A stretch of DNA of 15,190 bases, from positions 1 through 15,190 of the forward strand of contig JBBPZD010000028.1 of the NCBI GenBank assembly GCA_038199265.1. Direction: 5' to 3'. Position 1 is the stretch's first letter, and each line of letters opens with the position of its first letter. The notes under the pieces are model-generated. The model searched no databases. It saw only the letters and a list, made by a program, of their open reading frames with translations, and was not told the DNA's origin. This stretch comes from Allobranchiibius sp038199265 (GTDB taxonomy: Bacteria > Actinomycetota > Actinomycetes > Actinomycetales > Dermatophilaceae). Of the stretch, positions 1 through 7,416 are shown in pieces. The position numbers and the translations under genes are program-made.

Positions 1-1037
1 ACAACACCAACCCCCCCTTGCCGGGTGGCGCGAACCCGGGCGATACGGTCCCCCCGCAACTGGTCTACGAAGTGGGTGGCCCCAGCTACCTCAACCCCGA
101 CGTCGTGGGGCATCTGGACACCATCCAACTCACGCACCAAGCCCCTGACCGCGTGCAGATCAGTGGGGTTCGCGGCACCCCGCCGCCACTCACCACGAAG
201 GTCAGCCTGAACCGGTTGGGTGGTTTCCGCAACAAGGTGGAGTTCGTGCTGACCGGGTTGGAGATCCAGGCCAAGGCAGACCTCGTCCGGGCCCAAATGG
301 AGGCCGTGCTCGCCGCCGACCTGCCAGCACGCGTCATCTGGCAACTCGAGGACAACTCGAGCGTCAACCCTGAAACCCAGGCAGCAGCAACAGCCGTGCT
401 GCGCTGCCAGGTCATGGACCCCACCGACGGGCCGGTGGGGCGGGCTTTCACTGGCGCCGCCGTGGAGTTGGCACTGGCGTCCTACCCAGGTTTCGTCACG
501 ACGAGTTTGCCCACTCCCGCGACAGCGTTCGGAGTGTTCAGCCCTGCCTACGTGGAACAGCGAACAGTGCCTCACCGGGTGCATCTGGACGACGGCACCG
601 TCATCGAGGTACGCCCACCGGTGCGCACCGAGACGCCCGCGAGCACTCCTACCGCGACGCCCGCCGACTCAACTGTCCACGCCCGCAGCACCTCGAGCTT
701 GCCGCTGGGCACGATCGCCTACGCGCGCAGCGGAGATAAGGGAGGTGATGCCAACGTGGGGGTGTGGATCCCAGCTGACGCTGCGAACGGCCAGGCAGCC
801 TACGCATGGTTGCGGCAATTGCTGACCCCAGATGGAGTGCGGTCGCTGCTTCCTGAGGCGGCCGACCTTGATATCGACGTCTGGGCACTGCCCAACCTGC
901 GGGCGGTCAACGTGGTGATCCACGGCCTGCTGGGCGAAGGAGTTGCCGCCTCAACCCGCAGCGACCCACAAGCCAAGGCGCTCGGTGAGTGGTTACGCGC
1001 ACGCCTGGTGAACATTCCGAAGGAGTTGAACACATGA
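1..1037 (+). CDS. AtuA-family (DUF1446) acyl-CoA catabolism protein, 5' truncated
   Basis: The reading frame is open from base 3 and ends at a TGA at 1035-1037, so 344 residues of the C-terminal part are visible; the family is usually near 580-600 residues. An in-frame TTG at 18 lies inside the conserved domain and is not a real start. The visible AtuA-type core contains 'GGPSYLNPDVV' and 'RVQISGVRGTPPP'. After a Thr/Pro/Ala-rich linker (encoded near 620-690) comes the small AtuA-like ferredoxin-fold C-terminal domain, recognisable by 'IAYARSGDKGGDANVGVW' and 'PNLRAVNVVIHGLLGEGV'. AtuA is required for acyclic terpene use in Pseudomonas, but its biochemical role is not settled, and homologues are common in actinobacterial acyl-CoA carboxylase operons. 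The stop overlaps the next gene's ATG (ATGA), implying translational coupling. Family call is confident; pathway is inferred from neighbours. Confidence 0.87.
   Translation, partial: NTNPPLPGGANPGDTVPPQLVYEVGGPSYLNPDVVGHLDTIQLTHQAPDRVQISGVRGTPPPLTTKVSLNRLGGFRNKVEFVLTGLEIQAKADLVRAQMEAVLAADLPARVIWQLEDNSSVNPETQAAATAVLRCQVMDPTDGPVGRAFTGAAVELALASYPGFVTTSLPTPATAFGVFSPAYVEQRTVPHRVHLDDGTVIEVRPPVRTETPASTPTATPADSTVHARSTSSLPLGTIAYARSGDKGGDANVGVWIPADAANGQAAYAWLRQLLTPDGVRSLLPEAADLDIDVWALPNLRAVNVVIHGLLGEGVAASTRSDPQAKALGEWLRARLVNIPKELNT
1020..1025 (+). promoter_or_regulatory. Ribosome binding site deciding the carboxylase beta start
   Basis: AAGGAG lies 8 nt before the ATG at 1034. This favours that ATG over the in-frame upstream GTG at 989, which would extend the protein by 15 residues into the AtuA gene. 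Confidence 0.75.
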
Positions 1038-2632
1038 GTGTCCTGCGTAGCGCCATGGATCCGTCCTCGGCAGAGCATCAGATGAACGTCGATGAGATGT
1101 TGGTACGGATTGCTGATCTGCACGTGCAGCATGCCAAAGCACTTGCTGGCGGCGGGCAGAAATATGGTGACCGGCACCACAAGCGTGGCAAGTTGCTACC
1201 CCGCGAACGCATCGAGCTCCTTCTTGATGAAGACAGCGCTTTCCTTGAACTGTCGACGCTGGCTGGTTATGGCTCAGATTTCCCTGTTGGCGCCGGGATC
1301 GTCACGGGCATCGGCGTCGTGGAAGGCGTCGAGTGCGTGATCGTCGCCAACGATCCGACCTCGCGCGGGGGCGCCTCCAACCCGGTGACCCTGAAGAAGT
1401 CGGGTCGCGCGGCGCAGATCGCGGCGGAGAGCGGAATGCCGACGATCAACCTGGTCGAGTCCGCGGGCGCGGACTTACCAACCCAGAAAGAGATCTTTGT
1501 GCCCGGCGGGCGAGGTTTCGCCAATTTGACCCAGGCCAGCGCCGCTGGCCGCTCGACGGTTGCCCTGGTCTTCGGGAGCTGCACCGCCGGCGGCGCGTAT
1601 GTGCCGGGCATGAGTGACTACACAGTCATGGTGAAAGGCAATGCCAAGGTTTTCTTAGCTGGCCCGCCCCTGGTGAAGATGGCCACCGGGGAGGTGTCTG
1701 ACGACGAATCGTTGGGCGGCGCTGAGATGCACGCCCGCACCTCCGGCCTGGCCGACTACCTAGCTGAGGATGAGCACGACGCAATCCGCATAGGGCGCAC
1801 CATCATCCGTCGCCTGAACTGGCACAAGAAGGGTCTACCGGCGAGCCCAACCTACGCCGATCCGGTCTTGGACTCAGCCGATCTGCTGGGGGTCGTGGCG
1901 GCCGATCAGCGCGCACCCTTTGACCCCCGCGAAGTAATTGGCCGGATCGTGGACGGTTCTGAATTCGATGAATTCAAGCCGCTGTACGGCTCCAGCCTGG
2001 TCACCGGATGGGCTCAGCTGCACGGGTATCCGATAGGGATCTTGGCCAACGCCCGCGGAGTGCTGTTCAGCCAAGAGGCCCAAAAGGCCGCCCAATTCAT
2101 CCAACTGGCAAACCAGACGGACACACCGCTGCTCTTCTTGCACAACACCACCGGTTACATGGTCGGTAAAGAGTACGAGCAGGGTGGCATCATCAAACAC
2201 GGCGCCCAGATGATCAACGCGGTCGCCAACTCCACCGTCCCGCACCTGTCGGTAGTGATCGGATCCTCCTACGGCGCCGGCAACTACGGCATGAGTGGTC
2301 GAGCATTCGACCCGCGATTCATGTTCAGTTGGGTTAACGCCAAGTCCGCTGTCATGGGCGGCCCGCAGCTGGCGGGGGTGATGTCGATCGTGTCCAGGGC
2401 CTCTGCAGCCAATCGCGGCCAAGAAGTCGATGAGGCTGCCGACGCGCAACTGCGCACAGCTGTCGAAGAACAGATAGAAGCCGAATCGCACGCGTACGTG
2501 ATGTCCGGGATGGTCTACGACGACGGCGTCATCGACCCCCGTGACACCCGCACCGTGCTCGGCATCTGCCTGTCAGCCATTCATACGGTGCCCGTCGCGG
2601 GTGCGCAGGGATACGGGGTGTTCCGGTTGTGA
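1034..2632 (+). CDS. Acyl-CoA carboxylase beta (carboxyltransferase) subunit, methylcrotonyl/geranyl-CoA type
   Basis: This 532-residue protein is a typical full-length carboxyltransferase subunit. It transfers CO2 from carboxybiotin on the alpha subunit to an enoyl-CoA in the cytoplasm. The N-terminal crotonase-like half carries 'GSCTAGGAYVPGMSD' at residues 181-195, one oxyanion-hole motif, followed by 'LAGPPLVKMATGE'. The C-terminal half carries 'HNTTGYMVGKEYEQGG' and the second glycine motif 'GSSYGAGNYGM' from residue 410. These signatures match the methylcrotonyl-CoA/geranyl-CoA branch better than the propionyl-CoA branch. The segment before the first motif reads GRGFANL (residues 159-165); as I recall, methylcrotonyl enzymes have bulkier aromatic residues there. 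The start is an SD-led ATG overlapping the AtuA stop, and the TGA overlaps the alpha subunit's GTG. Substrate may be methylcrotonyl-CoA, geranyl-CoA or another branched enoyl-CoA. Confidence 0.9.
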   Translation: MSVLRSAMDPSSAEHQMNVDEMLVRIADLHVQHAKALAGGGQKYGDRHHKRGKLLPRERIELLLDEDSAFLELSTLAGYGSDFPVGAGIVTGIGVVEGVECVIVANDPTSRGGASNPVTLKKSGRAAQIAAESGMPTINLVESAGADLPTQKEIFVPGGRGFANLTQASAAGRSTVALVFGSCTAGGAYVPGMSDYTVMVKGNAKVFLAGPPLVKMATGEVSDDESLGGAEMHARTSGLADYLAEDEHDAIRIGRTIIRRLNWHKKGLPASPTYADPVLDSADLLGVVAADQRAPFDPREVIGRIVDGSEFDEFKPLYGSSLVTGWAQLHGYPIGILANARGVLFSQEAQKAAQFIQLANQTDTPLLFLHNTTGYMVGKEYEQGGIIKHGAQMINAVANSTVPHLSVVIGSSYGAGNYGMSGRAFDPRFMFSWVNAKSAVMGGPQLAGVMSIVSRASAANRGQEVDEAADAQLRTAVEEQIEAESHAYVMSGMVYDDGVIDPRDTRTVLGICLSAIHTVPVAGAQGYGVFRL

Positions 2633-4620
2633 CAATACGACGAGTTCTGGTGGCCAACCGCGCAGAAATCGCGCGCCGTATTTTTGCCAGTTGCCGTCGC
2701 AGTGGCATAGAAACGGTGGCCGTGCACTCTGGCGCCGATGCTCACGAACCATTCGTGCGGGAGGCCGATACAGCAGTGCGTCTGCCTGGGGACTCACCTG
2801 CAGAGTCCTATCTGCGCGGCGATTTGATCGTCCAGGCCGCGTTGGATGCTGGTGCAGATGCGATCCACCCGGGATACGGATTCCTCTCAGAATCAGCGCA
2901 ATTCGCCCAACAGGTCACGGATGCAGGCCTGACATGGATCGGCCCAGCAGCAGACACCATCGCAGCCATGGGCAGCAAAATTCGGGCCAAAGAATTGATG
3001 TCTGGCGCCGGTGTGCCCATCCTCGAAGTGGACCTGGACACAGTGCAGGACGAAGAGTTCCCGCTCCTGGTCAAAGCCTCCTATGGCGGTGGCGGTCGCG
3101 GTATGCGCGTGGTCACGCGCCGCGAAGACCTCGACCAGGAACTTGCCGCAGCGCGGGCCGAAGCCGAATCAGCCTTCGGTGACGGCACGGTCTTTGTCGA
3201 GCCATACCTACCAACAGCGCGCCACGTTGAGGTGCAGGTGGTGGCCGACGCACACGGTGAGTGCTGGATCGTGGGTGAGCGCGACTGCTCCATCCAGCGG
3301 CGCCATCAGAAAGTCATGGAAGAAGCACCCGCTCCCGCTCTACGGGACGGGGTGCGCGAGCGTCTCTACACGGCAGCGCGGGCCGCCGTCGCGGCCGTTG
3401 GATACCTCGGTGCCGGAACCGTGGAGTTCCTGGTGCAGGAGGACGCGATCTATTTCTTGGAGATGAACACCCGTCTACAGGTGGAGCATCCCGTCAGCGA
3501 ATGCGTTTACGACGTGGACTTGGTGCAAGCCCAACTCACCGTCGCTCAGGGACAACCCTTACCGCACCGTGAGTTCACGCCTACCGGGCACGCCATCGAA
3601 GTACGCCTGTACGCAGAAGATCCAGCCCACGAATGGGCACCGCAAGTTGGCACTGTGCGTTCGTTGCGTTTTCCGAGCGCCACCACGTCATTCGCGCTTC
3701 CAACAACCTATGGCCTGCGCCTGGACAGCGCCGTTGAGGCCGGCTCCAGCGTAGGGATCCACTACGACCCCATGCTCGCCAAAGTCATTGCGTGGGGCCC
3801 CGATCGGCTCTCAGCGGCCCGCATGCTGTCGGATGCCCTACGGCGCTGCGAGCTGCACGGAGTGGTCACCAATGCAGGGTTCTTGCGGGCAATTCTGGGC
3901 GATGAGGACGTGCTGGGCGCCAGGCTTCGCACCTCACTGCTGGAGGAAAAGCTCGACGAGTGGGTTACTGCGGCCGCGCCGACGAAAGAAATCGAGGTGT
4001 TGGCCACGGCAGCAGCCTTCACCGATGCCTCAGCACAGGCCGCGCAGGCGAAGGTTCAACGCCGTATTCCCCTCGCATGGCGGGCGGTGCCCTCGCAATC
4101 ACGCTCACGTAGCTATGTCTTCGCCGGGTCACAGGTCACCGTCGACTACCGCGACTGTGGTGGGGCACTACGCAGCGACAACAACCACATCCGCGCCCTA
4201 CCTGTCGCCCCGAACGAAGCGCTGCTGGAAGTCGATGGCATTGAGCAACGGTTCACCGTCACGCGCGGCGCGGGTTGGGTCGACATCCTTGGGCCCAGCG
4301 GCAGTTGGACCTTGGAACCGGTGCCGCGCTTTGTGGACCCCGCCGATGTCGTTGGCAGTGGCTCACTGGTCGCGCCGATGCCCGGTGCGGTTGTTGCAGT
4401 GTCGGTAAGTGAAGGCGACCAGGTCGCGGCGGGCGACACCCTGCTAGTGCTCGAGGCGATGAAGATGCAGCACACGATCCGTGCGACCACTGACGGAGTG
4501 GTGTCCGAGCTGCGAGTCACAGTTGGTCTCCAGGTGGAAGCCGGCGCCGTGTTGGCAGTCATCGATGAAGCACCCACGTTGAATTCTGAAGAACGAACAC
4601 CCCCTAAGAGAGAAGCCTGA
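2629..4620 (+). CDS. Acyl-CoA carboxylase alpha subunit (biotin carboxylase + biotin carrier)
   Basis: This 663-residue protein has the length and layout of a methylcrotonyl/geranyl-CoA carboxylase alpha chain. The biotin carboxylase N-domain begins 'RRVLVANRAEIARRIF'. The ATP-grasp glycine loop GGGGRG is at residues 153-158 and the active-site signature 'EMNTRLQVEHPVSE' starts at residue 278. A less conserved BT-type linker follows, then a biotinyl domain with EAMKM at residues 609-613, so K612 is the biotinylated lysine. It carboxylates its own biotin using ATP and bicarbonate, then passes the carboxyl group to the beta subunit encoded just upstream. The GTG start overlaps the beta-subunit TGA by four bases (GTGA), indicating coupled, stoichiometric translation. 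No key residue looks missing. Its third-position GC is clearly lower than in genes right of 7417. Confidence 0.93.
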   Translation: MTIRRVLVANRAEIARRIFASCRRSGIETVAVHSGADAHEPFVREADTAVRLPGDSPAESYLRGDLIVQAALDAGADAIHPGYGFLSESAQFAQQVTDAGLTWIGPAADTIAAMGSKIRAKELMSGAGVPILEVDLDTVQDEEFPLLVKASYGGGGRGMRVVTRREDLDQELAAARAEAESAFGDGTVFVEPYLPTARHVEVQVVADAHGECWIVGERDCSIQRRHQKVMEEAPAPALRDGVRERLYTAARAAVAAVGYLGAGTVEFLVQEDAIYFLEMNTRLQVEHPVSECVYDVDLVQAQLTVAQGQPLPHREFTPTGHAIEVRLYAEDPAHEWAPQVGTVRSLRFPSATTSFALPTTYGLRLDSAVEAGSSVGIHYDPMLAKVIAWGPDRLSAARMLSDALRRCELHGVVTNAGFLRAILGDEDVLGARLRTSLLEEKLDEWVTAAAPTKEIEVLATAAAFTDASAQAAQAKVQRRIPLAWRAVPSQSRSRSYVFAGSQVTVDYRDCGGALRSDNNHIRALPVAPNEALLEVDGIEQRFTVTRGAGWVDILGPSGSWTLEPVPRFVDPADVVGSGSLVAPMPGAVVAVSVSEGDQVAAGDTLLVLEAMKMQHTIRATTDGVVSELRVTVGLQVEAGAVLAVIDEAPTLNSEERTPPKREA

Positions 4621-5792
4621 TGACCACCACTGACATTGCCTTCACCGAGTCATCCGATCGGCGTGACTTGCGGGCCTCGGTCGCCCAGTTCGCGACGAAG
4701 TACGGGCAGGAATATTGGCTGGAGAAGGCAGCCGCAGGTGAAAAGACCACCGAGCTGTGGGATGCGGCCGGAGAACAAGGCTTCCTGGGCGTCGCGGTAC
4801 CAGAAGAGTACGGAGGCGCCGGGGGAACAATCGGTGACCTCGCCGCCGTAGGTGAAGAACTCGCCGCCGCGGGCTGCCCGCTGCTCCTGATGGTCGTCTC
4901 ACCCGCCATCGTTGGAACAATCATCGCGACCTACGGCACCGATGCGCAGAAACAGAAGTGGCTACCGGGATTCGCCGACGGGACCCAGAAGGTCTCCTTC
5001 GCTATCACCGAGCCAGACGCCGGGTCCAACTCCCACAACATCCTGACCACAGCATCACCCGATGGTGATGGCTGGAAATTGCGCGGCAGCAAGATCTACA
5101 TCTCAGGTTTGGACGAGACCGACCACGTGCTGGTCGTAGCCCGAGCAGAAAATGCGAAAACCGGGAAGCTGCGACCAGCCCTGTTCATGGTGCCCACCGA
5201 TGCTGAAGGTTTCAGCTTCACGCCCATCGAGACCGGAGTCGTCGGTCCTGAGAACCAATTCGTGGTGCACATCGACGATGTCCTGCTGCCCGCCGACGCG
5301 CTGATCGGGGACATCAACGCCGGCTTTGAACAACTCTTCGCAGGACTAAACCCGGAACGGATCATGGCCGCGTCAGCAGCGACCGGGATGGCGCGCTTCG
5401 CGTTGGCCAAAGCAGTGTCATACGTCAAAGAGCGTGCGGTGTGGGGCGTTCCGATTGGCCAACATCAGGCAGTGGCACACCCGCTGGCACAGTCAAAGAT
5501 AGAGATTGAACTGGCGCAACTCATGACGCAGCGCGCCGTTGCGCTCTACGAGGCCGGTGAGTTCCTGCGTGCGGGCGAAGCAGCGAACATGGCCAAATAT
5601 GCCTCTGGTGAAGCCGCATGCGAGACCGTCGACCGCGCCATCCAGGTACACGGTGGAAACGGGCTGGCCACCGAATACGGGCTCGTACAGCTACTCGGGG
5701 CATCCCGGTTGACCCGAATCGCACCAGTAAGCCGCGAAATGGCACTGAACTTCGTGGCGCAGTCCACCCTCGGTTTGCCGAAGTCGTACTAA
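4620..5792 (+). CDS. Acyl-CoA dehydrogenase (FAD-dependent)
   Basis: This 390-residue protein is standard length for the family, with all three domains. The FAD/substrate signature 'FAITEPDAGSNS' spans residues 127-138 and the C-terminal 'QVHGGNGLATEYG' begins near residue 342. It would form the alpha,beta double bond of an acyl-CoA, passing electrons to ETF. Its product would be the natural substrate for the carboxylase upstream, as isovaleryl- or citronellyl-CoA dehydrogenases do in leucine and terpene pathways. The usual catalytic Glu in the C-terminal YEGT motif is absent: the aligned segment reads RIAPVSRE, placing Pro369 there. A glutamate in helix G, E246 within NPERIM, sits where isovaleryl- and long-chain acyl-CoA dehydrogenases keep their base. 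The ATG shares one base with the upstream TGA, with a purine-rich SD at 4606-4615. The stop abuts the IS remnant, so any further operon gene has been displaced. Confidence 0.9.
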   Translation: MTTTDIAFTESSDRRDLRASVAQFATKYGQEYWLEKAAAGEKTTELWDAAGEQGFLGVAVPEEYGGAGGTIGDLAAVGEELAAAGCPLLLMVVSPAIVGTIIATYGTDAQKQKWLPGFADGTQKVSFAITEPDAGSNSHNILTTASPDGDGWKLRGSKIYISGLDETDHVLVVARAENAKTGKLRPALFMVPTDAEGFSFTPIETGVVGPENQFVVHIDDVLLPADALIGDINAGFEQLFAGLNPERIMAASAATGMARFALAKAVSYVKERAVWGVPIGQHQAVAHPLAQSKIEIELAQLMTQRAVALYEAGEFLRAGEAANMAKYASGEAACETVDRAIQVHGGNGLATEYGLVQLLGASRLTRIAPVSREMALNFVAQSTLGLPKSY

Positions 5793-5838
5793 GCCTCGAT
5801 CCACCGATGAGCTGAGCGGTGTGAGCGCGTCGTGAAGT

Positions 5839-5910
5839 GAGAATGCCCTTGCGTGCTGGGAAAATCGGACTTCTTCAGGGTCCCAATTTCACCATCACGA
5901 AGGGCATCTC
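5839..5910 (+). repeat. Imperfect hairpin in the IS leader
   Basis: GAGAATGCCCTT at 5839-5850 is repeated inverted as AAGGGCATCTC at 5900-5910, with a single-base indel. An inner weaker pairing (GGAC near 5867, GTCC near 5880) sits inside. The structure lies just before the transposase GTG at 5915 and could limit expression driven from the neighbouring operon; that role is inferred. Confidence 0.55.
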
Positions 5911-5914
5911 GTAG

Positions 5915-7036
5915 GTGCAACTGTGCCACACGCCGGCCGCGACTTCAGCGGTGTTCGATGATCCAAAGTTGGTGTCGGCCGCCGGGCTGGTCCCAGTCCT
6001 TGCACTAGCCCGATCTGCTGGGCTGCACCAGTTGCCCGGGCGCCACCTGACGGTGCCGACCGATAAGGGCGCGAACGCGGGGTTGAAGGTCGCCTCATTG
6101 GTCGCGGGGATGGTCACCCGGCGCGGACAGCATCGATGACATGGCCCTTTTGCGGCACGGCGGGATGGGCCGGATCTTCGCCCGCGCGTACGCGCCCTCC
6201 ACGTTGGGGTCGTTCCTACGGGCGTTTACGTTCGGGCACGTGCGCCAACTCGATGCGGTCGCCTCCCGGTTCCTGACCGGGCTGGCAGCTCGGGCACCCG
6301 TGATCGGCACCGATCAGCAGGTGATGCTCGATATCGATGACACCATCATCGAGGTTCATGGTCACGCCAAGCAGGGCTCGGGCTATGGCTACTCCGGGGT
6401 CCGCGGACTGAACGCGCTCATCGCGACCGCGTCCACCCGTGGGTCGGCGCCGATCATCGTGGCCCAACGATTACGCAAAGGGTCCTGCGGATCACCACGA
6501 GGCGCAGCCCGGATGGTCGCCGACGCGCTCAAAACACTTGACCAGCTGCCCACCAGCCACGCGAAGAAGCCGCTCCTGCTCGCTGATTCAGCGTTCTACG
6601 GTGCCGCCACTATCCATGCCGCGATCCGTGGTGGCGCCGACGTGTCGATCACTGTGCGCCAAGACCCGCAGGTCAGGAGAGCAATCGCTGCTATCGACGA
6701 AACGCGTGGACCCCGATCGAATACACCGACGCAGTCTTCGACGAACAGGCCCAGACCTGGGTATCGCGCGCTGAAGTCGCCGAAATCGAATACACCGCGT
6801 TCACCTCCAAGAAGAAGACCGAGCAGGTCACCGGGCGCCTAGTCGTGCGTCGGATCCCGACCTGTACCCAAGCAAGAAGGACGCGCAGGACACGTTGTTC
6901 GACACCTGGCGCTTCCACGCCTTCTTCACCACCACCGACCCGACCGTGGCCGACACGGTCACCGCGGACAAAACCCACCGCGCTCACGCGATCATCGAGC
7001 AAGTCCACGCCGACTTGAAGAACTCCGCCCTGGCGC
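5915..7036 (+). pseudogene. IS1380-family DDE transposase, three frameshifts and lost C-terminus
   Basis: Joining frames rebuilds a recognisable IS1380 transposase. It begins at GTG 5915 (frame 2) with 'FDDPKLVSAAGLVPVLALA'. It shifts to frame 3 at about 6114-6130, giving 'GADSIDDMALLRHGGMG' and 'APSTLGSFLRAFTFGHV'. It shifts back to frame 2 at about 6697-6704, giving 'AWTPIEYTDAVFD', and to frame 1 at about 6850-6860, giving 'DTWRFHAFFTT'. The likely catalytic acids are an Asp in DIDDT (6330-6341), the Asp of LADSAFYG (6585-6587) and the Glu of IIEQVHADLKNSALAH (6997-6999). After ALAH the family's usual C-terminal region (about a hundred residues) is missing; unrelated codons run on to a TAA at 7108-7110. 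It cannot make a working protein without three frame corrections. Sequencing error could explain one shift but is unlikely to explain three shifts plus truncation. Confidence 0.85.
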
Positions 7037-7037
7037 A

Positions 7038-7150
7038 CTGGGGTGCTGCGGAGATCTCGGACGGTGGATCTAATGGATTTTTCTATGCTGCCGTGGCGGG
7101 CTGGAGGTAACCCATCAAATCCGCTGTCCGAAATCACTGCAGCAGGCCAG
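7038..7150. repeat. 113-bp imperfect inverted repeat with 39-bp arms
   Basis: Arm 7038-7076 and arm 7112-7150 match as reverse complements at 30 of 39 positions by hand alignment, leaving a 35-nt centre. Conserved blocks include CTGG, TGCTGC, TCGGAC, GGAT and ATGG. The left arm starts where transposase similarity ends and contains CGGTGGATC, the candidate IS right end. It may be a small non-autonomous element, two facing ends of related insertion sequences, or a strong hairpin/terminator. No poly-T tract follows, so a simple intrinsic terminator is less likely. Confidence 0.65.
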
Positions 7151-7178
7151 ATCGATTGACGTAGCTGACATCGCATAG

Positions 7179-7346
7179 CGTCTCTCCAGCGTCCTGGCCA
7201 ACACGGTATGGCCGGCTCCCCTCCACCAGGCCGCCCTGCGGGCATCGGGGGTGGACGCTCGGACGGCCTCGAACCTGGCTGCGCGATTCTTCGACGTCGT
7301 TCGCGACGGCCGCCATTTCGCACCCACCGTGGCGCTGTCGCCTTGA
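7179..7346 (+). pseudogene. Possible 3' fragment of an unidentified gene
   Basis: From just after a TAG at 7176-7178 to a TGA at 7344-7346, one frame is open for 55 codons with mostly G or C in third positions and a protein-like composition (contains 'AALRASGVDARTASNLAARF' and ends in 'TVALSP'). There is no SD-preceded start. It lies directly beyond the inverted repeat, so it could be the C-terminus of a gene cut off by the insertion. I do not recognise the family. The remaining stretch 7347-7416 holds only the next gene's leader and SD. Confidence 0.3.
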
Positions 7347-7405
7347 TAACACGAGGTACCCAAAGCGGCTCTATCCTTGACCCTGCATCAAATGCGTTGC
7401 CACCC

Positions 7406-7411
7406 AAGGAG
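7406..7411 (+). promoter_or_regulatory. Ribosome binding site of the GH13 gene
   Basis: AAGGAG lies 5 nt upstream of the GTG at 7417 and supports that non-ATG start. Confidence 0.75.
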
Positions 7412-7416
7412 AAGCA

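Larger units (their letters stand above)
5794..7076 (+). mobile_element. Decayed IS1380-family insertion sequence (borders approximate)
   Basis: The region starts at the acyl-CoA dehydrogenase stop codon and holds a broken IS1380-type transposase. A 9-bp motif GATCCACCG at 5798-5806 recurs inverted as CGGTGGATC at 7062-7070, which may represent the terminal repeats; no target duplication could be confirmed. Between the left border and the transposase start lies a hairpin-forming leader typical of this element group. The transposase loses its C-terminus near 7037, so the copy probably has an internal deletion as well as frameshifts and is inactive. At about 1.28 kb it is shorter than the usual 1.6-1.7 kb. 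The family call rests on the protein; the exact ends are uncertain. Confidence 0.6.

Noticed and set aside
989..1033. GTG at 989 as start of the carboxylase beta gene
   Set aside because: It lies inside the AtuA gene and has no good SD, whereas ATG 1034 has AAGGAG at ideal spacing and forms an ATGA overlap.
5802..5821. CACCG/CGGTG hairpin as a terminator of the carboxylase operon
   Set aside because: The five-base stem with a 10-nt loop is weak, has no T tract, and overlaps the presumed IS terminal repeat.
6895..7110. Separate small gene in frame 1
   Set aside because: It is the C-terminal continuation of the frameshifted transposase, containing the catalytic Glu segment, followed by non-homologous read-through codons.
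7343..7377. TTGATA and TATCCT as a promoter for the GH13 gene
   Set aside because: The spacer would be 23 nt, too long for a normal promoter; TTGACC at 7377-7382 also lacks a -10 partner.
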